A DNA stretch of 64,000 bases from Paraoerskovia marina DSM 21750 (GTDB lineage: Bacteria; Actinomycetota; Actinomycetes; Actinomycetales; Cellulomonadaceae), in NCBI RefSeq assembly GCF_000701465.1, contig NZ_JNIY01000003.1, positions 1,210,411-1,274,410 on the forward strand. Reading direction: 5' to 3'. Below the pieces are notes generated by a model that was not told the DNA's origin, did no database searches, and was given only the letters and a program-made list of their open reading frames with translations. Made by a program: the position numbers and the translations under genes. Shown here piece by piece: positions 1-9,014 of this stretch (positions are counted from its first letter, which is position 1; the number at the start of each line of letters is the position of its first letter).

Positions 1-606
1 CGCGCGGACACCGACGGACGAGGTCCGGGAGTTCTCGAACGCGCGGTCCGGCTGCACCGGCAGCTCGTGGACGCGGGGGCGGACCACGACGGTCAGCGTC
101 GCGCCGAGCGACTGGCGGGTGCGGACAAGTCCGAACACGTCTGTCTGGGTGACCCTGAGCGGCCCGAGCGGCCACCGTCCGCGGAGCGGGGGACGGAGCG
201 GGTAGGAGACGTCGAGGTGCTGGGGGGAGGTCCTCACTCGCGCGTCGAGAGCACGACCACGGGTGAGCTCGGTGGCCGCCTGTTCGGTGAGCCGCAGTCG
301 CGCGAGCCTGGCACGGGAGAGCGCTGACGTGCCCGCAGAGACACGGAGGTGCGCGATCGTCGGCCGGTCGCGGGTGGTCGGCGCGGGCTCGACACGGCGA
401 TGCACGTGGACGGCCGCGGAGCCGCGGTCGAGGCGACTCACCGACGCGACGACGATGGCGACGAGGCATGCGAGCACCGCGCTGCTCCCCAGCGCCACGA
501 GGTCGGAGAGGTCCAGGACGACTCCCGTCGCGACGAGGAGCAGTCCACCGATCACCAGCCCGACGCCGCGCGACGTGAGACGGACACGACGTGAGTGACG
601 TCCCAC
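1..606 (-). CDS. DUF58 domain protein, N-terminal part (cut by window edge)
   Basis: This is the first 202 codons of a minus-strand gene whose 3' end lies outside the window. I chose the GTG at 606 because GGAGG sits just upstream, inside the last codons of the MoxR gene, leaving only 6 nt between the two genes. The reading frame is open to base 1. The protein starts with a basic patch (GRHSRRVRLTSRG) followed by two hydrophobic segments at about residues 14-31 and 35-54, then a soluble beta-rich stretch with YPLRPPLRGRWPLGPL and DVFGLVR. That order is typical of DUF58 proteins, in which two membrane helices precede a VWA-like domain. DUF58 and MoxR genes are usually paired; MoxR ATPases are thought to act as chaperones for VWA-type partners. 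The VWA-like part cannot be seen here. Confidence 0.8.
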   Translation of the reverse strand, partial: MGRHSRRVRLTSRGVGLVIGGLLLVATGVVLDLSDLVALGSSAVLACLVAIVVASVSRLDRGSAAVHVHRRVEPAPTTRDRPTIAHLRVSAGTSALSRARLARLRLTEQAATELTRGRALDARVRTSPQHLDVSYPLRPPLRGRWPLGPLRVTQTDVFGLVRTRQSLGATLTVVVRPRVHELPVQPDRAFENSRTSSVGVRA

Positions 607-612
607 GGTGCC

Positions 613-1608
613 CTACCTCCGGTGGGCCGGAACGGGCGTGGTGCGTAGGACGTCGAGGATCACGTCGTCGGTCGAGCGACCGTCGAGGCGCGCCTCGGTG
701 CGCAGGACGACGCGATGCGCAAGGACGTGCGACGTCATCTTCTGTACGTCGTCGGGCAGGACGTGGTCGCGCCCGCTGATCGCGGCGTGGGCGCGCGCCG
801 CCGCGAGGAGCTGGAGCGACGCACGGGGAGAGGCGCCGAGTCGGAGATCGTCCCGTGTCCGCGTACCGGAGACGAGATCGACGACGTACTGCTTGACGGC
901 CGCCGACGCGTACAGCGCGGCGACGCGGTCGCGGAGCGCCTCGATGCCGTGTGCGTCCGTCACCGGCGTGATCCGTTCGAGCGGGTCGCCCGAGTCGCGG
1001 TCGTCGAGCATGGAGACCTCGGTCGCCGAGTCCGGGTAGCCGACGGCCACCCGGGCCATGAACCGGTCGCGCTGGGCCTCGGGGAGGGCGTACGTGCCCT
1101 CCATCTCGACGGGGTTCTGCGTGGCGACGACGAAGAAAGGCCTCGGGAGCGGGTAGGTGGTCCCGTCGACGGTCACCTGCTGCTCGGCCATGCACTCCAG
1201 CAGCGCCGACTGGGTCTTCGGGGAGGCGCGGTTGATCTCGTCGGCGATCACGATGTGCGCGAAGACCGGGCCGGGGCGGAACTCGAACTCGTGCCTCTCG
1301 GCGCGGTAGACGCTCACGCCCGTCAGGTCGCTCGGCAGCAGGTCGGGCGTGAACTGCACCCGTCCGACGTCCGCCGAGACGGTGCGCGCGATCGCCTTCG
1401 CGAGGGTCGTCTTCCCGACGCCGGGGACGTCCTCGACGAGGAGGTGGCCGCGGGCGAGCAGCACCGCGAGAGCTGTCGTGACGACGTCGGACTGACCGAC
1501 GACGACGGCGGAGACCTCGGCATGGATCCGGTCGACCACGCCGGCCAGGTCGACCGGTCCGGGTGACAGTGTCGCCGTCGTGGAGAGCGGCGCGTTCTCG
1601 TGCAGCAC
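613..1608 (-). CDS. MoxR family AAA+ ATPase
   Basis: A 331-residue AAA+ ATPase of the MoxR family. Walker A (VPGVGKTT) is at about residues 61-68 and Walker B (IVIADEINR) at about 119-127. Further family blocks are LLECMAEQQVTVDG, FFVVATQNPVEMEGTY, LPEAQRDRF and the C-terminal GASPRASLQL. The longest open frame reaches 1794, but its first 62 codons read as low-complexity non-coding sequence. I start at the GTG at 1608, which has GAAGGG just upstream and begins VLHENAPLS. It is followed directly by the DUF58 gene, the usual arrangement, suggesting a chaperone-like remodelling role at the membrane. The true substrate is unknown. Confidence 0.9.
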   Translation of the reverse strand: MLHENAPLSTTATLSPGPVDLAGVVDRIHAEVSAVVVGQSDVVTTALAVLLARGHLLVEDVPGVGKTTLAKAIARTVSADVGRVQFTPDLLPSDLTGVSVYRAERHEFEFRPGPVFAHIVIADEINRASPKTQSALLECMAEQQVTVDGTTYPLPRPFFVVATQNPVEMEGTYALPEAQRDRFMARVAVGYPDSATEVSMLDDRDSGDPLERITPVTDAHGIEALRDRVAALYASAAVKQYVVDLVSGTRTRDDLRLGASPRASLQLLAAARAHAAISGRDHVLPDDVQKMTSHVLAHRVVLRTEARLDGRSTDDVILDVLRTTPVPAHRR

Positions 1609-1961
1609 GGGGGCCCTTCGGCTCGACGTTGAGGGGACTTCGAGACTAGTCGATGCGGCGGAGCCCGGCGGTTCGAGTCTGCCCCCCGAGACCGCTCCAC
1701 ATCGCTCCACGGGGCGCCGTGGGTCGGTGCGGGGATCGCCGGCCGGGGAGCGCCGGGACAGGATGAACAAGGGCAGAGTAGGTATACCGGACATTTAGAG
1801 TTCTCGAGGACCTCAATCCCACGCCAGGGCCTCCCCGGGTATCCACAGCACTTGACCTGCGGCGATGCATGTTTTTCACCCGTCCTGCACAACTTCTGAC
1901 GCGCTTTGTGGAGCGAAGTGGAGTATCGTGGAGGACATGGGAGCGGAAGGGTGGTGGTCGT
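1609..1961. other. Divergent intergenic region between moxR and mraZ
   Basis: These 353 bases hold no convincing gene. They must contain the promoter for the minus-strand moxR-DUF58 pair and that of the plus-strand dcw cluster. The right end carries the 10-bp-spaced GTGGAG repeats described separately. A TTGACC near 1852 could be a -35 element for mraZ, but no good -10 follows at the usual distance, so I do not call it. GGTATACC near 1783 is a short palindrome of unknown meaning. Confidence 0.6.
1908..1943 (+). promoter_or_regulatory. MraZ operator: four 10-bp-spaced GTGGAG-like boxes
   Basis: GTGGAG occurs at 1908, 1918 and 1928, and TGGGAG follows at 1938, giving four boxes at exact 10-bp spacing. 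They end 18 bases before the mraZ start. Known MraZ proteins bind direct repeats of a TGGGN/GTGGG-type box with 10-bp spacing upstream of their own gene, so this is very probably the autoregulatory site of the dcw cluster. The boxes lie in the expected 5' leader or core promoter. Binding is inferred from motif and position. Confidence 0.75.
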
Positions 1962-2426
1962 ATGAACGAGGCGTTCGCGGGATCGCTCAGCCCGCTCCTC
2001 GGCACGTACACGCCCCGGCTCGACGAGAAGGGTCGGTTGATCCTTCCGGCGAAGTTCCGGACGCAGTTCGCTCCCGGCCTGGTCATGACGCGCGGCCAGG
2101 AACGATGCCTGTATCTCCTGCCGATGGAGGAGTTCCGGCGCATGTATGAGCAGATTCGCCAGGCGCCGATCGCGAGCAAGCAGGCGCGTGACTACCTCCG
2201 GGTGTTCCTCTCGGGGGCGAGCGACGAGATGCCGGACAAGCAGGGTCGGGTCTCGATCCCGGCGAAGCTGCGGGAGTACGCCGGTCTCGGTCGGGACGTC
2301 GCGGTGATCGGTACCGGGACGCGCGTCGAGGTCTGGGACGCCCGGGCCTGGGACACATATCTCGAGGAGCAGGAGGCTGCGTACTCCGAGACGTCGGAGG
2401 AGGTGCTCCCGCCTCTCACCTTCTAG
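1962..2426 (+). CDS. mraZ: Transcriptional regulator MraZ
   Basis: MraZ is the DNA-binding repressor that heads most division and cell-wall (dcw) clusters. The 154-residue product has two SpoVT/AbrB-like halves, each with the family hallmark: [14 protein letters not shown] near the N-terminus and [18 protein letters not shown] in the second half. The open frame extends further upstream, but the earlier residues do not look like the family. I chose the ATG at 1962, which still leaves about 12 residues ahead of the usual [12 protein letters not shown] start. It sits directly downstream of the GTGGAG repeats it is expected to bind and upstream of rsmH, its normal neighbour. Confidence 0.95.
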   Translation: MNEAFAGSLSPLLGTYTPRLDEKGRLILPAKFRTQFAPGLVMTRGQERCLYLLPMEEFRRMYEQIRQAPIASKQARDYLRVFLSGASDEMPDKQGRVSIPAKLREYAGLGRDVAVIGTGTRVEVWDARAWDTYLEEQEAAYSETSEEVLPPLTF

Positions 2427-2487
2427 CTGTGGAACGGACGCGACGCGCTGCATGACATGCCGCACGACGAGGCCTCCTCCCGCTCAG

Positions 2488-2512
2488 TCTGACGCACTTC
2501 CCCGGCGTCAGA
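2488..2512 (+). terminator. Hairpin between mraZ and rsmH
   Basis: TCTGACGC at 2488-2495 pairs perfectly with GCGTCAGA at 2505-2512 around a 9-nt loop. No T-run follows, so it is not a classical intrinsic terminator. It may partly uncouple mraZ from rsmH or stabilise the message. Confidence 0.35.
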
Positions 2513-2564
2513 AGGTTCGCGGAGGGAGACCTGGTCGGGTGGCTCTCGATCTGGAGGAGAACCG

Positions 2565-3581
2565 ATGAGCACGAACCGTGAGAGCACGGGTCGACCCGAG
2601 GGCGCCGAGGGGCGCCATGTTCCGGTCCTGCGCCAGCGGTGCGTCGACCTGCTCGCGCCGGCGCTCCGCACGCCCGACGCCGTGCTCGTCGACTGCACGC
2701 TCGGGATGGGCGGTCACACCGAGGCCGTGCTCGAGCAGGTCCCCGGCGTTCGTGTCATCGGCATCGACCGTGACCCGCAGGCGCTCGACCTGGCGTCGGA
2801 GCGTCTCGCTCGGTTCGGCGGCCGGTTCCTTCCCGCGAGAGCGGTCTACGACGAGATCGCCGACGTCGTGTCGTCGCACGACCTGCCCGGCGTCCAGGGC
2901 GTCCTCATGGATCTCGGAGTCTCCTCGCTCCAGCTGGACGAGACCGAGCGAGGCTTCTCCTACGCGCACGACGCGCCCCTGGACATGCGGATGGACCAGA
3001 GTGCGGGCATCACTGCGGCGGAGGTCCTTAACACCTACGACGTGGGGGAGCTGACCCGTGTGCTCCGTGAGTACGGCGAGGAACGGTTCGCCGGGCGTAT
3101 TGCCCGTGCGATCGTCCGTCGCCGCGAGATCGAGCCGTGGTCCCGGACCCACGAGCTCGCCGACGTCGTGCGCGCCAGTGTCCCGGCGGCGACGCGACGG
3201 ACCGGCGGCAACCCCGCCAAGCGGACCTTCCAGGCGCTGCGTATCGAGGTGAACGGCGAGCTCGACGCACTCCGGCGCGCGGTGCCGGCCGCCGTCGAGG
3301 CCCTGGACGTGGGTGGGCGCATCGTCGTCGAGTCATATCACTCCCTGGAGGACCGGATCGTCAAGCAGGTGCTCGCCCGCGGCGCGACCTCGAGCGCGCC
3401 GGCGGGCCTTCCCGTCGAGCCGGAGACGCACCGTCCCTATCTGAAGCTTCTGACGCGCGGCGCGGAGGAGGCAGATGCCGCCGAGGTCGAGCAGAACCCT
3501 CGGTCGGCGTCCGTCCGACTTCGTGGTGCCGAGCGCCTGCGCACCACCCCTGACCACATGAGCCACCAGGAGTCACGATGA
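2565..3581 (+). CDS. rsmH: 16S rRNA m4C1402 methyltransferase RsmH
   Basis: RsmH (MraW) methylates N4 of C1402 in 16S rRNA using S-adenosylmethionine. The 338-residue protein opens with a short variable tail, then the family start [15 protein letters not shown]. The SAM-binding loop [15 protein letters not shown] is at about residues 43-57. Other blocks are [39 protein letters not shown] and [14 protein letters not shown]. The ATG at 2565 is preceded by GGAGGAG at good distance. Its stop overlaps the ftsL-like start by 4 bases (ATGA), consistent with translational coupling in the dcw operon. Confidence 0.96.
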   Translation: MSTNRESTGRPEGAEGRHVPVLRQRCVDLLAPALRTPDAVLVDCTLGMGGHTEAVLEQVPGVRVIGIDRDPQALDLASERLARFGGRFLPARAVYDEIADVVSSHDLPGVQGVLMDLGVSSLQLDETERGFSYAHDAPLDMRMDQSAGITAAEVLNTYDVGELTRVLREYGEERFAGRIARAIVRRREIEPWSRTHELADVVRASVPAATRRTGGNPAKRTFQALRIEVNGELDALRRAVPAAVEALDVGGRIVVESYHSLEDRIVKQVLARGATSSAPAGLPVEPETHRPYLKLLTRGAEEADAAEVEQNPRSASVRLRGAERLRTTPDHMSHQESR

Positions 3582-3976
3582 GCATGAGCCGTGCCACGGC
3601 ACCCCTGACCTCCGCCGCGCCGGTCGCGGCGCCCCGGCCCCGACTCCAGCTCGTCCGAACTCCCGACCAGGCCCGGTCCCGTGGCCCGTTCATCGTTCTG
3701 TGCATGTCGATCCTCGGCGGAGCGCTTCTGTGTGGTCTGCTGTTGAGCACGACCATGGTGAGCGGGTCGTTCGAGATGCGGACCTTGCAGAGGGAGTTGG
3801 GAGCGGTGGCCCAGGACACGCAGGACCTGCAGATGGACGTCGACAGCGCGTCGGCGTCCCTGCACGAGCGGGCGACGGCGCTGGGCATGGTCCCGGCGGA
3901 GGACCCGGTGATGGTCACTCTTTCGGGTTCCGCTCCTGCGGCGCAGGACCTCGAAGGCGCGTCCGAGTCGCCGTGA
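3578..3976 (+). CDS. ftsL: FtsL-like cell division membrane protein
   Basis: A 132-residue bitopic protein with a cytoplasmic Pro/Ala-rich tail, one transmembrane helix at about residues 37-59 ([20 protein letters not shown]), and an outer segment with heptad-like leucines ([19 protein letters not shown]). This is the shape of FtsL/DivIC proteins, whose coiled coil bridges FtsQ and FtsB-like partners in the divisome and activates FtsW/FtsI. Sequence identity in this family is low, so the call rests on topology and on its fixed place between rsmH and ftsI. It overlaps both neighbours (ATGA at its start, GTGA at its end). Confidence 0.85.
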   Translation: MSMSRATAPLTSAAPVAAPRPRLQLVRTPDQARSRGPFIVLCMSILGGALLCGLLLSTTMVSGSFEMRTLQRELGAVAQDTQDLQMDVDSASASLHERATALGMVPAEDPVMVTLSGSAPAAQDLEGASESP

Positions 3977-5952
3977 GCCCGCGTTCTTCGGGGTCGTCGA
4001 CGCCGTCGGGCCGTGGCGCGAAGGCGTCGACGACCCGTGCACGCGTCGCAGCCTCGCGCCCGGCGGCGGGAAGGACGCGGGCAACGGCCGCGTCACGGAC
4101 GCCGGCACGTGCGGGTACGCGTCGGCCCGTGCCCGTCTCCGCCCGGCGGGTCCCGCGTTCGCCCGGCGACCCCGCGAGACGGCAGCGCCTCCTCGTCGTC
4201 GTGGCCGCGGTCGCCATGGTGCTGATCGCCGCTCGGCTCATCTACGTCCAGGGAGTCGCGGGACCCGCGCTCGCCGAGAGGGCGCTCGACGAGCGCATGC
4301 GGACGGAGGTCCAGGCCGCGCACCGCGGCGACATCACGGACGCGAGCGGTGACGTGGTGCTCGCGACCTCCGTGGACCGCTACACCATCGCCGCTGACCA
4401 GCTCGCGATCGAGAACTTCGTCCCCGACTCGAGGCACGAGATCGACGGCGAGGTCGTCGAGGGCAAGGGCGCCGTGGCGGTCGCGCGGCTGCTCGCCCCG
4501 GTGCTCGGACGCGACGCGCCCGAGCTGGCGGCGGAGCTCGTGCCTGCGGTCGGCACAGACCCGGACCGCAACCACGTGCTGGCCAAGGACGTCGTCCCGG
4601 AGGTGCAGCGGGCGATCCTCGACCTCAGCCTTTCGGCCTACATCAGCACGACGCTCGAGAGCGAGCGGGTCTACCCGGCGAAGACGACGGCGGGCAACAT
4701 CCTGGGATTCCTCGGCGACGAGGACGGGGCGCAGGTCGGGCGCGGGGGAGCCGAGCTGATGTTCGACGACGTCCTCAGCGGCACGTCGGGCTACGTCACC
4801 TACGACTCGGCCCGCGGTGGGCAGCAGATTCCGGGTGCGTCCGAGGAGCGCGTCGAGCCGGTCCCGGGTGACGACGTACGTACGACGCTCGACCTCGACG
4901 TCCAGTGGAAGGCCCAGGACGAGCTCGAGAAGGCCGTGCAGGACTCGGGAGCCGAGTACGGCATGGCGGTGGTCCAGGACGTTCGCACCGGAGACGTCGT
5001 CGCGCTGGCCGACTCGGGAACCCCTGACCCGAACGACCGCTCGTCCGCGGCGGTCGCGAACTCGAGCCGGGTCGTCTCCAACATCTTCGACCCCGGGTCG
5101 ACCGGGAAGGTCATCACGATGGCGGCCATCCTCGACCTCGGGATCGCGACGCCGACGAGCGAGTACGAGGTGCCGTACTCCTACACGACGTCGAACGGCC
5201 AGACGTTCAGCGACTCGCACGAGCACCCGGTCCAGAAGCTCACGCTCGCCGGGATCCTGACGACCTCGTCCAACACCGGGACGGTCATCGTCGGGCAGGA
5301 GATCCCCAAGCAGGTCCGCTACGACTACCTGAGCAAGTTCGGGTTCGGCAGCTCGACGGGTCTGGGCCTCCCGGGCGAGTCGGCCGGGATCCTCCGGGAC
5401 CCCGACGACTGGGACGGCTCGACGGAGTACGCCGTTCTCTTCGGCCAGGGGCTCGCGGTCAACGCGATGCAGATCACGAGTGTCTTCTCCACCATCGCGA
5501 ACGGCGGTGTCCGGATGGAGCCGAACCTCGTCGAGGGCACGGTCGACGCCGACGACGTCTTCCTCGCGACCGACCGGGGCGAGGGCACTCGTGTGATCGA
5601 CGAGGAGACGGCCGACACGGTCCTGCACATGATGGAGGGGGTGACCAGCGGAGAGGAAGGCACGGGCAAGAAGGCGACGATCCCCGGATACCGGGTCGCC
5701 GGAAAGACGGGAACAGCCCAGGTCCCGGGCCCGAACGGTGAGCTGACGGGAATCATGGCGTCGTTCGTCGGGGTCGCGCCTGCCGACGATCCGCGCTACG
5801 CGGTCTCGGTCTTCCTCAAGGACCCGTCCAGCTCGATCTTCGGGGGCGACGTCGCCGCACCGGCGTTCCGCGACATCATGGCCTTCGCGCTCGAGCAGGC
5901 CGACGTGCCTCCGAGCGAGACCCCGTACGAGCCTCTTCCCGAGACCTGGTGA
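3973..5952 (+). CDS. ftsI: Peptidoglycan transpeptidase FtsI (class B PBP)
   Basis: A 659-residue class B penicillin-binding protein that cross-links septal peptidoglycan. A Ser/Arg/Ala-rich cytoplasmic tail of about 75 residues precedes a membrane anchor (LLVVVAAVAMVLIAARLIYV). The pedestal region starts with HRGDITDASGDVVLATS. The transpeptidase motifs are SxxK as S376-T-G-K379 (in FDPGSTGKVI), SxN as S432-S-N434, and K578-T-G-T-A. The open frame runs far upstream through ftsL in another frame, so I start at the GTG at 3973, which overlaps the ftsL stop as GTGA. No PASTA repeats follow the catalytic domain. Confidence 0.95.
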   Translation: MSPRSSGSSTPSGRGAKASTTRARVAASRPAAGRTRATAASRTPARAGTRRPVPVSARRVPRSPGDPARRQRLLVVVAAVAMVLIAARLIYVQGVAGPALAERALDERMRTEVQAAHRGDITDASGDVVLATSVDRYTIAADQLAIENFVPDSRHEIDGEVVEGKGAVAVARLLAPVLGRDAPELAAELVPAVGTDPDRNHVLAKDVVPEVQRAILDLSLSAYISTTLESERVYPAKTTAGNILGFLGDEDGAQVGRGGAELMFDDVLSGTSGYVTYDSARGGQQIPGASEERVEPVPGDDVRTTLDLDVQWKAQDELEKAVQDSGAEYGMAVVQDVRTGDVVALADSGTPDPNDRSSAAVANSSRVVSNIFDPGSTGKVITMAAILDLGIATPTSEYEVPYSYTTSNGQTFSDSHEHPVQKLTLAGILTTSSNTGTVIVGQEIPKQVRYDYLSKFGFGSSTGLGLPGESAGILRDPDDWDGSTEYAVLFGQGLAVNAMQITSVFSTIANGGVRMEPNLVEGTVDADDVFLATDRGEGTRVIDEETADTVLHMMEGVTSGEEGTGKKATIPGYRVAGKTGTAQVPGPNGELTGIMASFVGVAPADDPRYAVSVFLKDPSSSIFGGDVAAPAFRDIMAFALEQADVPPSETPYEPLPETW

Positions 5953-5990
5953 CGACGTGCAGCGCGCGGTCGCCGGGGCGCTGCACAAGG

Positions 5991-6003
5991 TAGGTTGTGC
6001 GAC
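5991..6003 (+). promoter_or_regulatory. Possible internal promoter -10 for leaderless murE
   Basis: TAGGTT at 5991-5996 lies 7 bases before the murE GTG at 6004. This is the same geometry as several other genes in the window, where a -10-like hexamer sits 6-7 bases before the start codon. It would yield a leaderless murE transcript inside the dcw cluster. No clear -35 is seen and experimental support is lacking. Confidence 0.35.
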
Positions 6004-7608
6004 GTGAGTTCACCCATCGACAGGCTCCGGCCAGCTGTCTCCGCCGGACGTCCGCTCCGCGACGTCGTGGCGTTGCTCGACCTGGAGCCGGATTCCTCCG
6101 CGCGCCTCGACGTCCCGGTGACGTCGGTCTCCTCGGACAACCGCACCGTCCAGCCTCAAGCCCTCTTCGTGGCGCTGCCCGGGGCCCACGTCCACGGGGC
6201 GACCTACGCCGAGGACGCCGTGTCACGAGGCGCGGTCGCCGTCCTGACCGACCCCGCCGGTCGTGAGCTCCTTCGCGAGATCTCCGTGCCGGTCGTCGTG
6301 TGCGACGAGCCGCGCACGGTGCTCGGACCGGTCGCCAGCGTGGTCTACGGAGCACCCGCGCAGGACCTCGGCACGTTCGCCGTCACGGGGACGAACGGCA
6401 AGACGACCACCACCTACATGATCGACCACGTCCTCGGCGCGATGGGTTTTCGCGGAGGACTGGTCGGAACGGTCGAGACGCGTTCCGGGGACCGGGTCCT
6501 GCCGAGCAGGCTCACCACTCCCGAGGCGGCCGACCTGCAGGCGCTGCTCGCCGCGATGCGGGAGGACGACGTCCGCACGCTCGCGATGGAGGTCTCCTCG
6601 CACGCCTTGGCGCTGCACCGGGTCGACGGCATCGTGTTCGACGTCGCAGGGTTCACGAACCTGAGCCAGGACCATCTCGACTTCCACGGCGACCTCCAGG
6701 GGTACTTCGCCACGAAGGCCCGGCTCTTCACCCCCGCCCACGCTCGCCGCGGGGTCGTCGTCGTCGACGACGCGTGGGGTGAGCGCATGGTCGAGAGCGC
6801 CCAGATCCCCGTGGCGACGTTGCGGACGACCGCCGGCCAGGGCACAGGGTCGACCGCGGACTGGTGGGTGGACGACGTCCACCCGGAGCCGGCGCGTACG
6901 GCCTTCACGCTGCGGCATCGCGACGGCCGCGCGCTCGAGACGGGGACGTCGTTGCCCGGCGGCTTCAACGTGACGAACGCGGCGTTGGCCCTCGCGATGG
7001 TGCTCGAGGCGGGTTCTGACGTCCGGGACGTCGCCGACGCGCTCGGCGCGGCTGGCGGGGTCTCGCCGGCCGTCCCCGGGCGGATGGAGCAGGTCTCGGA
7101 CGAGCCACGCGTCGTGGTCGACTTCGCGCACAACCCGGACGCCCTCCGGCTCGCGCTCCAAGCGCTGCGGCCCACCACCCGCGGGCGTCTGACAGTCGTC
7201 TTCGGAGCCACGGGGGAGCGCGACGTCGGAAAGCGGCCGACGATGGGGGCCATCGCCGTCGAATATGCTGACCGGGTCGTCGTCACGGACGACGACCCCC
7301 ATGCGGAGGCCCCCGGCCCGATCCGGGCCCAGGTCCTGGCCGGGGCCAGGTCCGCGGCGGAACGCGTCGACCTCGGGGAACCGCGGCGCGGCGTCGCGGT
7401 GGACGAGGTCGCTCCGCGCGCCGAGGCGATCGCGACGGCGATCCGCGAGGCGGGGGAGCACGACACGGTGCTCGTGGCCGGACGAGGACACGAGACGGTC
7501 CAGGAGATCGCCGGGGTGGACCACCTGCTCGACGACCGCGTGGAGGCGCGGGCGGCTGTGGCAGCACGGAAGCCCCTGGACAACGACATGAAGGAGCAGC
7601 ACCCATGA
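6004..7608 (+). CDS. murE: UDP-MurNAc-tripeptide synthetase MurE (probably Lys- or Orn-adding)
   Basis: MurE adds the third residue of the stem peptide to UDP-MurNAc-L-Ala-D-Glu in the cytoplasm, using ATP. The 534-residue protein has the N-terminal uridine-binding domain, the ligase P-loop T128-G-T-N-G-K133-T, the central block EVSSHALALHRVDG, and the C-terminal ligase domain. The substrate-specificity loop reads D430-D-P-H433. Enzymes that add meso-diaminopimelate normally carry DNPR there, where the Arg contacts the extra carboxylate. Its absence points to L-lysine or L-ornithine, as in Cellulomonadaceae and relatives. I chose the GTG at 6004; a TTG at 5995 is a weaker alternative. Confidence 0.94.
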   Translation: MSSPIDRLRPAVSAGRPLRDVVALLDLEPDSSARLDVPVTSVSSDNRTVQPQALFVALPGAHVHGATYAEDAVSRGAVAVLTDPAGRELLREISVPVVVCDEPRTVLGPVASVVYGAPAQDLGTFAVTGTNGKTTTTYMIDHVLGAMGFRGGLVGTVETRSGDRVLPSRLTTPEAADLQALLAAMREDDVRTLAMEVSSHALALHRVDGIVFDVAGFTNLSQDHLDFHGDLQGYFATKARLFTPAHARRGVVVVDDAWGERMVESAQIPVATLRTTAGQGTGSTADWWVDDVHPEPARTAFTLRHRDGRALETGTSLPGGFNVTNAALALAMVLEAGSDVRDVADALGAAGGVSPAVPGRMEQVSDEPRVVVDFAHNPDALRLALQALRPTTRGRLTVVFGATGERDVGKRPTMGAIAVEYADRVVVTDDDPHAEAPGPIRAQVLAGARSAAERVDLGEPRRGVAVDEVAPRAEAIATAIREAGEHDTVLVAGRGHETVQEIAGVDHLLDDRVEARAAVAARKPLDNDMKEQHP

Positions 7609-9014
7609 TCGAGCTGACTGCGGCACAGGTGGCCGCAGCCACCAGCGGGCGCCTCGTGGCGGACCCCGACGCGGCGGTCTCCGGGGCCGTCGTCGTCGAC
7701 TCCCGCGAGGTCCAGGACGGGTCGCTCTTCGTCGCGCTCCCCGGTGAGCACGTCGACGGCCACGACTTCGTGCCGGCGGCGATCGAGGCCGGAGCGACTC
7801 TTGTCCTCGCGGCGCGGGAGGTCGAGGGCCCGTGCGTCGTCGTCGACGACGTCCAGGCTGCGCTCGGCGAGCTGGCGCGATACGTCCTCGCGGAGCTGCG
7901 CCGCCGCGGCCCGCTCCGCGTCGTCGGCGTCACCGGGTCGGTCGGTAAGACGACGACGAAGGATCTGCTCGGCGCTCTTCTGCGTCCGGAGGGGCCCGCC
8001 GTCGTTCCGGTCGGGTCGTTCAACAACGAGATCGGCCTTCCCCTCACCGTCCTGCGCGCCGACGAGGCGACCCGCACGCTGGTTCTCGAGATGGGTGCGT
8101 CGGGGATCGGCCACCTGACCTACCTGACCCGTATCGCGCCGCCGGACGTCGCCGTCGTCCTCCGGGTCGGTGCGGCGCACCTCGGCGAGTTCGGGGGGAT
8201 CGAGGCGGTGGCCGAGGCCAAGAGCGAGATCGTGACGGGGCTGGCACCCGACGGCGTCGCCGTGCTGAACGCCGACGACTTCCGCGTCGCCGCGATGTCG
8301 GAGAAGGCACCCGGGAAGGTCGTCCGGTGCGGGACGATCCCCAGCGCGGACGTGCGCGCGGAGTCGATCCGCGTCGACGCCGGTGGCCGTGCGTCCTTCA
8401 CGCTGCGGCTTCGCGACGAGCACGGTGACGAGCGACGTGCCCCGGTCCGGCTCGGACTGGTCGGCGAGCACCACGTGACGAACGCGGTGGCCGCGGCTGC
8501 GGCGGCGTTGTGCCTCGGTGTCGGGCTCGAGGACGTCGCCCAGCGGCTCACGGGGACGGTCGCTGCCAGCCCGCACCGCATGCACGTGGTGGACCGTGCC
8601 GACGGGGTCACGATCGTCGACGACTCGTACAACGCGAACCCCGACTCGATGCGTGCCGCGCTGCGGACGCTCGCCGTCATGTCCGGTCGTGAGCGTCGCT
8701 CGGTGGCCGTGCTCGGCGAGATGCGTGAGCTCGGACCCGAGTCGCGGGCCATCCACGACGAGATCGGCCGGCTCGCCGTCCGCTTGAACATCAAGCTCCT
8801 GATCGTGGTGGGCCTCGGTGCCCAGGGCCTGCACGACGGTGCCGTCCAGGAGGGATCCTGGGGCGAGGAGACCGTGCTCGTCGACGACGTCGAGGCCGCC
8901 TCGGAACTCCTTCGCACCGAGCTCCGCCCGGGTGACGTCGTTCTCGTCAAGGCGTCGAACGGCTCGGGCCTCTGGCGTCTCGGCGACGAGCTGGTGGGGG
9001 GCACCGACGCATGA
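7605..9014 (+). CDS. murF: UDP-MurNAc-pentapeptide synthetase MurF
   Basis: MurF adds D-Ala-D-Ala to UDP-MurNAc-tripeptide, completing the cytoplasmic pentapeptide precursor. The product has 469 residues. The N-terminal domain carries [16 protein letters not shown], a signature shared with MurE. The ATP-binding loop [11 protein letters not shown] is at about residues 110-120. Also visible are [23 protein letters not shown], and the C-terminal [16 protein letters not shown] and VLGEMRELG. Its ATG overlaps the murE stop (ATGA) and its end overlaps mraY, so the three are probably translated as a coupled set. Confidence 0.96.
   Translation: MIELTAAQVAAATSGRLVADPDAAVSGAVVVDSREVQDGSLFVALPGEHVDGHDFVPAAIEAGATLVLAAREVEGPCVVVDDVQAALGELARYVLAELRRRGPLRVVGVTGSVGKTTTKDLLGALLRPEGPAVVPVGSFNNEIGLPLTVLRADEATRTLVLEMGASGIGHLTYLTRIAPPDVAVVLRVGAAHLGEFGGIEAVAEAKSEIVTGLAPDGVAVLNADDFRVAAMSEKAPGKVVRCGTIPSADVRAESIRVDAGGRASFTLRLRDEHGDERRAPVRLGLVGEHHVTNAVAAAAAALCLGVGLEDVAQRLTGTVAASPHRMHVVDRADGVTIVDDSYNANPDSMRAALRTLAVMSGRERRSVAVLGEMRELGPESRAIHDEIGRLAVRLNIKLLIVVGLGAQGLHDGAVQEGSWGEETVLVDDVEAASELLRTELRPGDVVLVKASNGSGLWRLGDELVGGTDA

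Noticed and set aside
1613..1794. The N-terminal 62-codon extension of the MoxR frame
   Set aside because: It is Ser/Arg/Pro-rich and unlike the family; GTG 1608 with a ribosome site gives a normal MoxR N-terminus.
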